A DNA stretch of 64,000 nt, taken from positions 36,134,501 through 36,198,500 of the forward strand of contig CP142452.1 of NCBI GenBank assembly GCA_038049695.1. The letters run 5' to 3'. The translations under genes and the position numbers were made by a program. Of the stretch, positions 44,850-55,943 are shown in pieces (within the stretch, counting starts at the first letter, position 1; the number at the start of each line of letters is the position of its first letter). Source of the stretch: Cinnamomum chago (Eukaryota; Streptophyta; Magnoliopsida; Laurales; Lauraceae). The notes beneath the pieces are model-generated. The model was not told the origin of the DNA. It worked only from the letters and a program-made list of their open reading frames with translations, and did no database searches.

Positions 44850-47800
44850 TGTCGCAACCCCGAACCGGGTTACCGAGGTCCTAATCCGAGATCGGGACTA
44901 TTGTGGTGTGATGTGTACATATTTATTTAATTTCTCATAGGTGTCTGCGGTGAGGATATCACAACAACATAAATATTTCTTTCAATGCGGAAGCGTGTAG
45001 TAAATCAAATTGATAATTCAATTCTAGTCATAAGATAACAACACATGTATAAACCAAGTATTAGAATGAGCAATGATCATTAGTGTTTTCCCAATACAAA
45101 AGATCATTTAATTACACTTCCCAAAAATAGAGGCCAACAAAAGCCAATATAGACAAAATACCAATCCCTAAAGAATGGTTAAATGTTTCTCAAAAAGTTA
45201 CGTCTCTCATAGCAATCAAATGTCTACACAACATCATCAGCATGCCACTCAACTAGGCGTTGCGGTTCACCGACCGCCTCCTCAAGCTCCGCCTCGGGAT
45301 AGACAATGTCCGGACCTGAGTACCAAATAGTGAGTCGAACACGACGGTTTGGCAAATGGGTGAAAAGAGATGACAATAAAACAATAAATGAATTTACCTT
45401 CAAAAGCATATAAACCTGTTTAAATAGCAATTTCCATAAAAGAGATAAATCATTTATCCAAATACAAGCATGTGTTGTACAACATGTAAGGGTAACTAGG
45501 AAACGGAAAACAAGCAAGATGGCAACCACACGAAGCTAAGTCCTCTATCATTGAAGTGACAAAGCAATATCAAAGCGTTGATCACAGTCATACGAGGTGA
45601 GGAGAAACAACGAAATATATACATATACATATAATATACGGGACATGACCACGGTAGCGAGCCTGGCATCGGGAATCACGGTAGCAGTCCGGTGTATCGG
45701 GACAAGACCACGGTAATAACCGGATAGCGGGATCCAAACTACAGCTGGTGGGACAAGAGGGGGATCTCCAAGTCGGTGGATCAGACCAACAGGGTTTCCA
45801 AGCTTAGTGGTCCGACTCATAGGTCAAATGATAAAAATCAAACATGCATAAAATACATCAAGTGCAAGTACATAAACAGGCGGAACGGGGGGTGCTCAAA
45901 GGCACAACTGTCATATCAATCCGAGCATGCTTATCGGGACTAGTAAAATGCTACAATTGAAATTTCAACATTTTCGGGAATACATAAGAAATTCGGGAAT
46001 AATGAAATACAAATGAACTTTCGAAATCTCAAGACAAGTACCGGGGTACAAGATTTGTTTAAGGTGAATAGGGGTCCCGTATGTCAATTTAATGACAACT
46101 TGGTACTCTTCGAGTTTGGGGACATTCTGGGCTCCTTATATATCTTACGATTTTTAAAACTTCAAATGAAATCTTTGTGAGGTGGTTTCTGTCCCAAGCG
46201 GATGTCAAATCATAAGAATGGTTCTTCTCATTACAATAAGGCTCCCAACAAACCTCTCTAAATCATATAAACATTTCATTTGTGCTCCCAAAACAGCCCC
46301 AGGTGAACAGTACCCATCGCTCGAGCATACTAAAGGTTCGATCGAGCGGTGAGGTTTCTGGAATAGTTGTCTGGATGGGTTCGCTCGAGCGAAGTTGAAG
46401 TCGCTCGAGCGAACTCATCCAGCATCAAGTTGGCTCAAGAGGAAGTTCAGTTGTCCACTGGAAAGGTACGAACCCATTTCTGTCAAGTTCGCTCGAGCAA
46501 ACTGTCCAAAAACTAATTCTGGGACAGTTCTTCTCCTCTCTTTCTCCTCCTTCTACAGCCTCTTTTTAGCCCCTTAAATACACCAAATGAGGAGTTCAAA
46601 ACTCCATCCAAATCAACATCAAATCCCCTACAACATTCATTCCATCCTCCTCCAACAATATCACATCCAAATACAAAGAAAGAAGGGAAGAAAACCATTA
46701 TACCAAGAACACATTTGAACTAAAAATAAGAGAATTTAATGCCATGAACCAATACGTTTCCATGACAATAAATGCACTATCAAAGCTCTTTCATGAGCAT
46801 TCATTTCAAGTCAATGCAATAAATAAGCATGTATGAAAAAAAAATCAACCACATTTCTTATAAAACCTTTGAAATCTCATAAAATCAAATCATACATGTG
46901 CCTTAGGTCCAAGCTAATCAATAATAAGCTCTAGACACTCCTCCAATCCAAAGAGCCAAGCTATGAGCAAAAATCCCCAAAAACAAACCCTAAATGGGTC
47001 AAAACAAGAAATAGAAAGAGAAACCTTACAATAATAAAAATAGAACCTCTTCAAGGCTAAAGGAACACAAATCTAAGAGATGGGGATGGTTGCTTACTTG
47101 TAGGTTCTCCAAATGGGCAAGGTGAGCTCAAAGAGAGTCTTGGGATGTGAGTTTTCTCCAAAAATGGTATCAATTGAAAGCTATGGTGATGAGGAAGAAG
47201 ATGATGATCTATATTCCTCAATTTGTGCAAGGTTGGTGGTGGATTTGGTGGTGGAAAGCAAGAGAAAAAAAGGAAGAAAGGAAAAGGGAAAACCCTAGTT
47301 AATGGTTTGAGCTAGAAAAAGGGGAAAAGGGAGAGGAGTGTTCTCCTTTTATAGAAAATGGAGTTGGGTCCCACCACTAGAATCCTTTGTGGGCTTAAGT
47401 CATGATTATCGAGGCTTCGAATGAATTCGACGAAGAAGAGAGATGTGATTTTTGAAATTTCTAGTTTCCAAAAAGTATATGTTTCACGAGTTTTGGGAAT
47501 ATCAAACTTTTGGGTACAGATTTAGTGTAAAATGACTGTTTTGCCCTCAATGCTAGGAAAGTCAGGTTTCAGGATCTTCAACGGGCACGGAATCAATATA
47601 AAAGTTGCAGGGATTAATGAGATAAATAAAACGGGATTAAAAAAGTAAACACAGGAATCTCAGATAATTCCCCAAGTAAACGCAAAGTCATAAAAGGAAC
47701 CCCCAAAGGGCCCCACTAGTCACAAAGGCACTCAAAATTCCCCAAAGCTATATCAGAAGTTATTTTAATCCCAACTTAACCAAAACACACTAGTTACGCT

Positions 47801-47859
47801 TAGAACTAAAATACAACTTAATTAACACTAATCGAAGTCACTCGGGACAGGGTCTTATA
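44850..47859 (-). repeat. 3' LTR of Gypsy B
   Basis: A 3010-bp LTR, TGTCGCAACCCCGAACC to AGGGTCTTATA on +. It is collinear with 55944-59039. It carries a palindrome array (46318-46500) shorter than that of the 5' LTR, and a TATA-like box (minus, near 47341-47360). Confidence 0.9.
46318..46500. repeat. Palindrome array (CTCGAG type) in the 3' LTR of Gypsy B
   Basis: About five copies of CGCTCGAGCGAA or degenerate forms, including GTTCGCTCGAGCGAAGTTG and GTCGCTCGAGCGAAC. It is the shorter of the two arrays in this element. Confidence 0.85.
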
Positions 47860-47878
47860 TCCTCCACCCCTTAGAGCA
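47860..47878 (-). other. Polypurine tract of Gypsy B
   Basis: On minus it reads TAAGGGGTGGAGGA directly before the 3' LTR, as in Gypsy A. Confidence 0.8.
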
Positions 47879-47879
47879 T

Positions 47880-49286
47880 TTGGTCCACCAATTGAAATAC
47901 AACTCACCTCAGGTAAAAGGTGTGGATACTTTTTCTGCACTTGATCTTGTAGTTCCCACGTCGCTTTTTCTGGTCCATGATTCTCCCAAAGTACTTTCAC
48001 CCACTGAATAGTCCGTGTCCTCAGCTCTTGTTCCTTGGTGTCAATGATCTGAACGGGCTTCTCAACATAGGTAGCGTCCTCTCGAATTTCCAAAGGCTCA
48101 TGCCAGAGTACATGCAAAGGGTTGGGGACGTACTTCTTCAACATAGATACATGAAAGACGTTGTGCACGCCGGATAGCTCGGGTGGTAAGGCTAATCTAT
48201 AAGCCACGTCACCGATCTTGCTCACAATGTCATACGGTCCAATGCATCTCTGTGATAGCTTGCCTTTCTGCCCAAATCTCAATGTTCCCCTTGTAAGTGA
48301 CACTTTCAAGAAAACCTTGTCTCCTTCTTTGAACTATAAATCCCTTCGATGAGAGTCTGCATAGCTGTTCTATCTATTCCGGGCTACTTTCAAACGTTCT
48401 TACATTAGCTTGACTTTTCACTGGTTTCACTCACAATGGTTGGTCCATGGAAACTGCGAATTCCGACCTCTTCCCAATATACAGGTGTCCTACACCTTCT
48501 GCCATACAATGCCTCGAAAGGCTCCATCCCAATGCTCGAATGGTAACTGTTGTTGTAAGCAAACTCACACAACGATAGGGTCTCATCCCATTGAGTCTTA
48601 AAATCCAATACACAAACACGGAGCATATCCTCGAGAGTCTAAATAGTTCTCTCTGACTAGCCATCTGTCTGAGGGTGATAAGCCGTGCTAAACTGTAGTT
48701 TCGTACCCATAGACTCATGTAGTGTCTTCCAGAATCTCGAGACGAATCTGCTGTCTCTGTCAGATGTGATAGAAACTGGCTGTCCATGTCGACTGACAAT
48801 CTCATTGACAAACAATTCTACCAAAGGTAGCATGTGCATCCTCTTCCCTGTCCTCATAGGAATAAAGTGAGCTGATTTGGTCAGTCGGTCCACAATGACC
48901 CATATTGCGTTGTTGCCTCTACTGGTCCTCAGTAGTCCCGAAAAAATCCATGGTAATGTCCCCCATTTCCATTCTGGGATCTCTAATGGTTGTAACAACC
49001 CTGGAGGCCTCTGATGTTCTGCCTTTATTAACTGGCAAGTCATACAACGGGAGACGAATGCTGCAATCTCTCTCTTCATGTTATTCCACCAAAATCTGCC
49101 CTTCAAATTTTGATACATCTTCGTACTGCCTGGATGCATAGAGTACTTCCTACTGTGAGCCTCTGTCATGATGTCACTCCTCAAATTTTCAATGTTGGGT
49201 ACACATAGACGATCACGGTAGTATAAAACTCCATCAACAATACAGAATTCAGGACGGTCTGCTATATGCGCTGAAATCTTAGCCAA
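47880..49286 (-). pseudogene. Integrase region of Gypsy B
   Basis: Recognisable by YSMHPGSTKMYQNLK and CMTCQLIKAEHQ (zinc-binding part), VDRLTKSAHFIPM and FSTAYHPQTDG (catalytic core), GPYDIVSKIGDVAYRL and VFHVSMLKKYV (C-terminal part), and WVKVLWENHGPEKATWE (chromodomain-like end). It is fragmentary. Confidence 0.87.
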
Positions 49287-49298
49287 CTCTGGATCTTG

Positions 49299-50870
49299 TT
49301 ACTGACTATCTTTGATCTTCTGAATGAAAGAAGGCTCTGACACTGACATGTTAACTAATAGTACACCTTTCCTTAGTGGTTGTAGGTCTATACTCAACTC
49401 TTCAAATTGTTCAAAAATACAGGCGCCACTTAGATTTGCCAAGCCTACTGATTTTCTACTCAAGGTATCGGCAACTACATTAGCTTTTCTCGAGTGATAC
49501 TTGATTGGAAAATCGTAGTCTTTGATATATTTCATCCATCTTCTCTGCCTCATGTTCAATTTCTTCTGAGAAAACAAATACAGCAAGTTGCGATGATCGG
49601 AGTGGACTTCGAACTTCTCTCCATAGAGGTAATGTCTCCACATCTTCAACGCAAAGATGACCGCTGCTAACTCAAGATCATGGGTGGCATAATTCTTCTC
49701 GTGATCTTTCAACTGTTGGGATCCATATCCAACAACTTTTCCTTCTTGCATCAACACGCATCAGTAAAAATGGTGAAACCGCCGCTTCCGGATGGCAAAG
49801 TGGTGTTGTAGTCAATCTCTTCTTCAGCTCTTAGAAACTAGTTTCACACTGATCTGTCCACACATATGGTACATTCTTCCTTGTCAACTTCCTCAATGGT
49901 GACGCAATCGACGAAAATCCTTACACAAACCTCCGATAATAGCCTGTTAATCCCAGAAAACTCCTGATTTCTATCACATTCTTCGGTCTTTCCCACTTCA
50001 CTACTGCCTCAATTTTGGACGGATCAACTGATAATCCTTCTCTGGAAATGAAGTGTCCCAAAAATGCTACTTGCTCTAAACAGAGTTCGCACTTCTTGAG
50101 CTTCGCATACAGATGGTTCTCTCAAGAGTTGCAATGCTATCCTCAAGTGCTCTTCATGCTCTTCTTTAGTCTTGGAGTGCACCAAAATATCGTCAATGAA
50201 TACTACCACAAATTGATCCAAGTACTGTGCGAATATCTTATTCATCAACGCCATGAACAATGCCGGTGCATTGGTCAACCCAAATGGCATAACTAAGAAC
50301 TCATAGTGGCCATATCTCGTCCAGAAAGTTGTTTTCAACACATCTGATTCTCTGACTCTCAGCTGATGATAACCGGATCTCAAGTCAATCTTCAAAAAAT
50401 ATTAAGCACCTTGTAACTAATCAAACAGTTCATCTATTCTTGGCAATGGATATTTGTTCTTAATGGTCACTTGATTCAATCTTCTGTAATCAATACACAT
50501 TCTCATCGAGCCATCTTTCTTCTTGACGAACAAGACTGGAGCTCCTCATGGTGAGATGCTCGGTCTCACGAAACCTTTGTCCAATAATTCTTGTAACTGT
50601 ATTTTCAACTCTCCCAATTCTGCCGGAGCCATACGATATGGTGCAATAGTAATCGGAGCAATCCCTGGTAACAACTCAATAGTGAAATCAATCTCTCTGA
50701 TGGGTGGTAATCCTGGAATCTCCTCCGGAAAAACATCCGGGAATTCTCAAACAATTGCGATTTCCTCCACCATTTGGGACCGTTTATCCTCCGCGATAAA
50801 CGCCAAATAGGCTTCACATCCACTTTTCAAAAGCCTATCAGCTTTCAATGCTGAGACAAACCCTGTACGA
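49299..50870 (-). pseudogene. Reverse transcriptase and RNase H region of Gypsy B
   Basis: Motifs in sense order: [39 protein letters not shown] (catalytic pair), then RNase H with [31 protein letters not shown] and [12 protein letters not shown]. It is fragmentary; the order matches Gypsy A. Confidence 0.87.
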
Positions 50871-51290
50871 GGATTCTTCCTCTCTTCCTAAAATAACACC
50901 CCTGTTGGTGTCTCATCTAACTTGAAAGTAAGAGTCTTATGGAAACAATCCATCGTGGCATGGTACCCTGCTAACCAATCCATCCCTAGGATGACATCAT
51001 AATCATACATCTCCAATAAAATGAGATATGCGGTTAAAACCACTTCTCCTATCTGAATTACACAACTAGGGTAAAAGGTTCTACAAATAACTTGTTTACC
51101 TACTGGGTTGTCACAGTCAAAATGAACTCAAGTTCTCTATCATGCACATCAATCAACTTAGAAAACGCAGGAGACAAAAATGAGTGTGTAAACCCAGGGT
51201 CAAATAAAATATTAGCTTTAATCCCACAAACAAGGAGTGTACCTTCCACAACATTGCCTGCTGCCTCTGCAGTAGCTCTATTAACCGCAT
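50870..51290 (-). pseudogene. Aspartic protease region of Gypsy B
   Basis: ILFDPGFTHSFLSPAFSKLID matches in type the retropepsin loop of Gypsy A, read here at about 51155-51215. YDVILGMDWLAGYHATMDCF follows near 50940-51000. It is fragmentary. Confidence 0.8.
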
Positions 51291-51399
51291 ATATTTGTCC
51301 TCGTTGTTATGGCCTATTCCGAGCCTGTTGTGGCCTACCTTGTTGGACATTTTTATTCTGTTGTGGTGCACGCTGATTTTGGTTCTGTCCCTGTTGATA

Positions 51400-51830
51400 A
51401 CAGGCCTACTGTTATTGCTGTTGTGGTCTATACTGTTGCTGTGGTGCTTGTTGCTGAAGTGGTCTTGCCTGATTCTGGATAACTATTGCATTTTGTAGTG
51501 GTGTTGGACGTTGTGCCCCTTACTGCTGCTGATTCTGCCTATTCTGCCTTGGACAGTCTCTCATCTGGTGGTTCATAGAACCACATCTGAAGCATGCTCC
51601 TGTAAGTGTACGGCACTGTGTACTCTCATGGCTCCTCCCACAGTGGGTACAAACCAATGGATTTTGAGCATTGTGTTTTGTCCTCTGCTTCTTGTCCTGA
51701 TGATTCTTCTGCTGGTAGTTCTGCTGATGAGCTTGCCCTTTCCCTTGAACTCTAAGAATCTTGTTGTGAAAATTCCCAAACTTGTAGGCTCTCTTGACAG
51801 GTTCCTCAAAGGTGATAGGTGGTACTACAC
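51400..51830 (-). pseudogene. Gag C-terminal part of Gypsy B with zinc knuckles
   Basis: Two CCHC-type knuckles, CTHCGRSHESTQC and CFRCGSMNHQMRDC, at about 51550-51645. A Gln-rich tail follows toward 51400. The gag start lies across the nested solo LTR. Confidence 0.82.
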
Positions 51831-51834
51831 CAGT

Positions 51835-54800
51835 TGTCGCGACCCCGGACCGGGAATCCCAATCCGGGATCGGGACTAATTGTGGTGAATGATGATGATT
51901 AACGAGGATTATCTACATCCACAATATACAACTTACTTAATTTCCCACAGGTGTCCGCGGTGAGGATATCACAACCTTGCATGAATATTTCTTTTGAGTG
52001 CGGAAGCGTGTAGCAAATCAAATAGTAGGACTATCTCTAGTCATGCAAGCATTAACATCAAATATCAAAACGGTATCAGAAAGAGCAATGATCTATAGCA
52101 TGTTTCCCAAAAGTTGTTAAAGTTAGACAAAATATCATTTAGTTACATTCCCCAAAAATTAGAGGCCAACAAAGGCCAATATTACAAAAATAATAACCCA
52201 AAAGAATGGTTAATAAGTTCTCCCCAAAATGTTACGCCTCTTGTAGCAACCCGATGTCTACAGGACATCGTCAGCGCGCCACTCAACTAGAGGTTGCGGC
52301 TCACCTACCGCCTCCTCCGGCTCCTCCTCAAGGAAACCGGCAACGGGACCTGAGTACCAAAGCAAAGGATCAGACACGACGGTCTGGCAAGAGAGTGAGA
52401 AGATACAACAACATATAATATATGAAATATCTCGAAAAGCAAGGAAATCTGTTTAAGCAAGAACTCTCTCAAAATAGATAAATCATTTGCTAGAAATCGT
52501 GTAAACAAGATAAAACTCATAGGGTATCCAAGGAATCAGGAACAAACAAGATGGCGACCACACGAAGCTAAGTCCTCTATCACTAAGGTGATAGAGCAAT
52601 AACTAGGCCCTGATCTCAGTCACTCAAGGTGAGGAGAAACAGGGGCTCTCATATAATTACATATACATATACTATACATGACCACGGTAGCGAGCCGGGC
52701 ATCGGGGACCACAGTAGCAATCTGCGGTATCGGGACAAGACCACGGTAATGACCGGGTAGCGGGATCCAAACTGCAGCTGGCAGGACAAGAGGGGGATCT
52801 CCAAGTCGGTGGATCAAACCAACGAGGTTATCCAAGCTTAGTGGTGCCGACTGATAGGTCAAATACAATTGAGACAATGCAAGTAAATCAAGTACAAATA
52901 TATAATCAAACGGGCAAGACGGGGGTGCTCAAGGGCACACTGACATATCATGTGGTGCAATGCACTTCGGGTCAAGTAACCATTTCAAGTGTACAACAAT
53001 GCTTTCGGGGAAAACAAGTCATGTAATGTAAAATCTTGGAAATGAAGAATATAATGAACTATACCAATCCGGGAAAGATAATGATTTTAAGATCTATTTG
53101 AGTGAATAGGGGTCCCGTATGTCGATTATTGAAATGACTTGGTACTCCTTGAGTTTGAAGACATTCCGGGCTCCTTATGCATTTTTACACTTTTCAAAAC
53201 TTCGAATGACATCCTTGTGATATGGTTTCTTTCTCAAATGGCCTCATACAATGCCTAGTGAATCTCCTTTGATCGACAAAGCTCGACGCTCGAACGAACC
53301 GGAGAGTTCGTTCGAGCGGGGAGCTTTTCGAAATCTGGAGAATTTCGGTTACCTTGCGGTCATCTGGCGGTTAGCCGCCGCTGGGACGGGCGGCTAGCCG
53401 CTGGCTGACCGCGGCTGGGCTGCAGAAATGCAGCTCACTGGAAAGCTGACCGCCAATGCGCGGTTACCTGGCGGTTAGCCGCCGATGGGTTCCGCGGTTA
53501 GCCGCTGGCTAACCGTGAGGCTGACCGCGTTTTCAGGGGGGAAATGATGCTCTCTGGAAAAGGAACCGTGACATTTCGGTTACCTGGCGGTTAGCCGCCA
53601 GTCACCAGACGGCTAGCCGCCGGGTGGCCGCAGGCTGACCGCCAGTGCGGGAATCACCCACTGTGTGCAGATTTGAGTCACTTTCCTCCTCAAAACCATC
53701 CTCCTCACTTTCACTTAATCCTTGACACAAAACTGAGCTAAAAGCTCCTCCAATGCATCTATTTTCACTTCTCCCAATACTCCAATATTTGTTCATTCAT
53801 CCCTTCCTCCATCCACATCAAATCCAATACAAGAAAGAAGGAAACCATATCACCATAGAGTACATTGGGTATAAACAAGAAAAGGATTAAATGCCATTCA
53901 CTACTACACTTATAAGTCATAATTGCAATACCATAAATGCACTACTAAAGCTCCATTATGAACATTTATGTCAAACTAATGTAATAAATAGACATGAGTG
54001 AAAAACACCAAAAATCAAGGAAAGCTTATAAAGATCAAAACATCCACTTGCCTTGTGTCTCCTAACAATGCAATAAAGCTCTAATACTCTTCCAAGCAAG
54101 GAATCCAAGCTATGAACAAAAATCCCCAAAAACAAACCCTAAAAGAGTCAAACCAATGAAATAGAAAGGGGAACTTTACAATAATGGAAATGAAGCTTCT
54201 CAAGGGCTAGAGGAACACTAATCTAGGAGATGGGAAGAATCACTTACTTGGGTGGCCTTCAAATGAAGAGAACTAGTTCAAAGAAGATCTCTAGATTGAT
54301 GGATTTCTCCAAAAATAGTATCAAGAGGAAGCTTGTGAGATGAGGAAGAGATTGGAAATCTCCATTTCTTGATTGATGAGCTCTTGGTGAGGCTTGGAGA
54401 TGGAGAAGCAAGAAGAAGAAAAGAAAAGCAATGAAAACCCTAGACTCAATAGTTGTGCTGGAACATGAAAATGGAGAAGGAAGGGAAGGGTTCCTCTTTG
54501 TTAACACTTGGGTGGTTGGGTCCCACAACTTAAAGAACTACGTTGGCTGAAATCATCTCTCTCGGGTCCTCGGCTGAATTCGACGAAGGAGGAAGAAATG
54601 TTCGTCGAAATATCTAGTTTTCAGAAAATGTATGTTTCGCGAGTTTCGAGAATATTAAGTTTTGGGTACAGATTTGGTGTGAAATGACTGTTTTACCCTC
54701 AAGGCTATGAAATCGGGTTTCGGGACCTCAAATGGGCACGGGATCAACATGAAAGTTGTAAGAATCCACAAGATGAATGCAACGGGCCAAAAACACAATT

Positions 54801-55009
54801 CACAACAAATCGGAAAAATCTCGCAAGAAAATGCAAAGCCGAAAAGGGAACCCCCAAAGGGCCCCACTAGCCAACAAAACACTCAAAGCAGCCCAAAGCT
54901 AAAATCAAGGTTATTCCAAACCCAACTTAACCAAAAACACTAATCAAGCTTAGCACTAACACGTAACTTAATTAGCACTAATCGGGTTCACTCGGGTCGG
55001 GGTCTTACA
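51835..55009 (-). mobile_element. Solo LTR C, same superfamily as the Gypsy B LTRs, nested in Gypsy B gag
   Basis: A 3175-bp unit, TGTCGCGACCCCGGACC to GGTCGGGGTCTTACA on +, with the perfect duplication CCAGT at 51830-51834 and 55010-55014. It aligns with the Gypsy B LTRs through most of its length. However, the palindrome region (53287-53645) is largely replaced by a different motif. There are no internal genes. Confidence 0.9.
53287..53645. repeat. Palindrome array (GGCGGTTAGCCGCC type) in solo LTR C
   Basis: After two degenerate CTCGAACGAA-type motifs at 53287-53320, the array switches to GGCGGTTAGCCGCC, GGCGGCTAGCCGC and GGCTGACCGC variants. There are roughly ten half- or full-palindromes over about 300 bp. 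It is strikingly GC-rich compared with its surroundings. Confidence 0.85.
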
Positions 55010-55014
55010 CCAGT

Positions 55015-55783
55015 GGTGTCTCTTTCAATGATGGGGTTAAGTCCCTCTAGGAACTTTGTAATTTTCTTCTCCACGGTGTCCACCAACTCTGGAGCATATC
55101 TAGACAATCTCTCAAACTTTGTGAGGTATTCGAGGACTGTCATGTTCCCTTGCACAAGCTGCTGGAATTCCACTGCTTTCTGCCTCTTGATGTGGGTGGG
55201 TACATATTTATCATGAAACTGCTTCTTGAAGTTTGCCCAAGCCACCGCATCTGCCATGGTTCTATATTCATCCCTAATTGTCTTCCACCCTATGTTTGTT
55301 GCACCGTTAAAGAAAGATGATGCAAGTTTCACTCTCTCTCCTCCAGTGCATTGGAAAATCTCGAAGATGTTCTCGGTATGCTCTAGCCAATCATCTGCAG
55401 CCAATGGATCCTCTATGCCTAGGAAGTCATTCGGAGCTCTCTTCCGAAACTGCTAAAATAAAGCGTTTCGGGTCATGTTGCCTTTGATTGATGACAATTG
55501 CGGGTTGGGCTTGAAACGGTTCGGGCCTCCTCTGTAATACTTCTAACAGTTGCCTCTGCATTTCTGCCAATTCCCTGGCATGATCTTCCTCTCTCTTATG
55601 CATCTATTCTTGCAATTTAGTTTGGTTTTCATTAGCCTGATGTTGTTGGTCAAGTATTCCCTACATCATCTATTGGAATTCATTTGGTATATTGTTATCA
55701 ACTATATCTTCCTCAACTGGCCCTGTGTGATCATTGTTACTTCCGGAAGGGTTGCCGTTTATCGGTCTCTTACGAGGAGGCAT
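55015..55783 (-). pseudogene. Gag N-terminal part of Gypsy B
   Basis: It starts at MPPRKRPINGNPSG (55781-55783). A coiled-coil-like Gln/Glu stretch is followed by the gag core motifs AADDWLEHTENIFEIF, FKKQFHDKYVP, YLTKFERLSRYAPELVD and FLEGLNPIIE. It is fragmentary. Confidence 0.85.
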
Positions 55784-55927
55784 GATGCTACAAAACAAGT
55801 TGTTAGCACATAATAATCAAATAAAAGGTCACAAATTGCTCACACGATACTAGCTAACGAAGAGTTTAACGAATCCTTGTCACGTCCTTAGGATTTCTAG
55901 TTTCTTTTAATTGCTTGAAACACGTCT

Positions 55928-55943
55928 CGCTCTGATACCAGTC
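55928..55943 (-). other. Primer-binding site of Gypsy B
   Basis: On minus, next to the 5' LTR end, it reads TGGTATCAGAGC after a three-base spacer, matching initiator tRNA-Met as in Gypsy A. Confidence 0.87.

Noticed and set aside
47113-47298. A conserved small protein (MGKVSSKRVLGCEF..) seen twice, here and at 58292
   Set aside because: Both copies lie antisense in the two LTRs of Gypsy B, so their similarity follows from LTR identity and is not independent evidence for coding.
53602-53796. A 64-residue open frame on minus
   Set aside because: It covers the edge of the GGCGGTTAGCCGCC array in solo LTR C. GC-rich repeats often keep frames open by chance.
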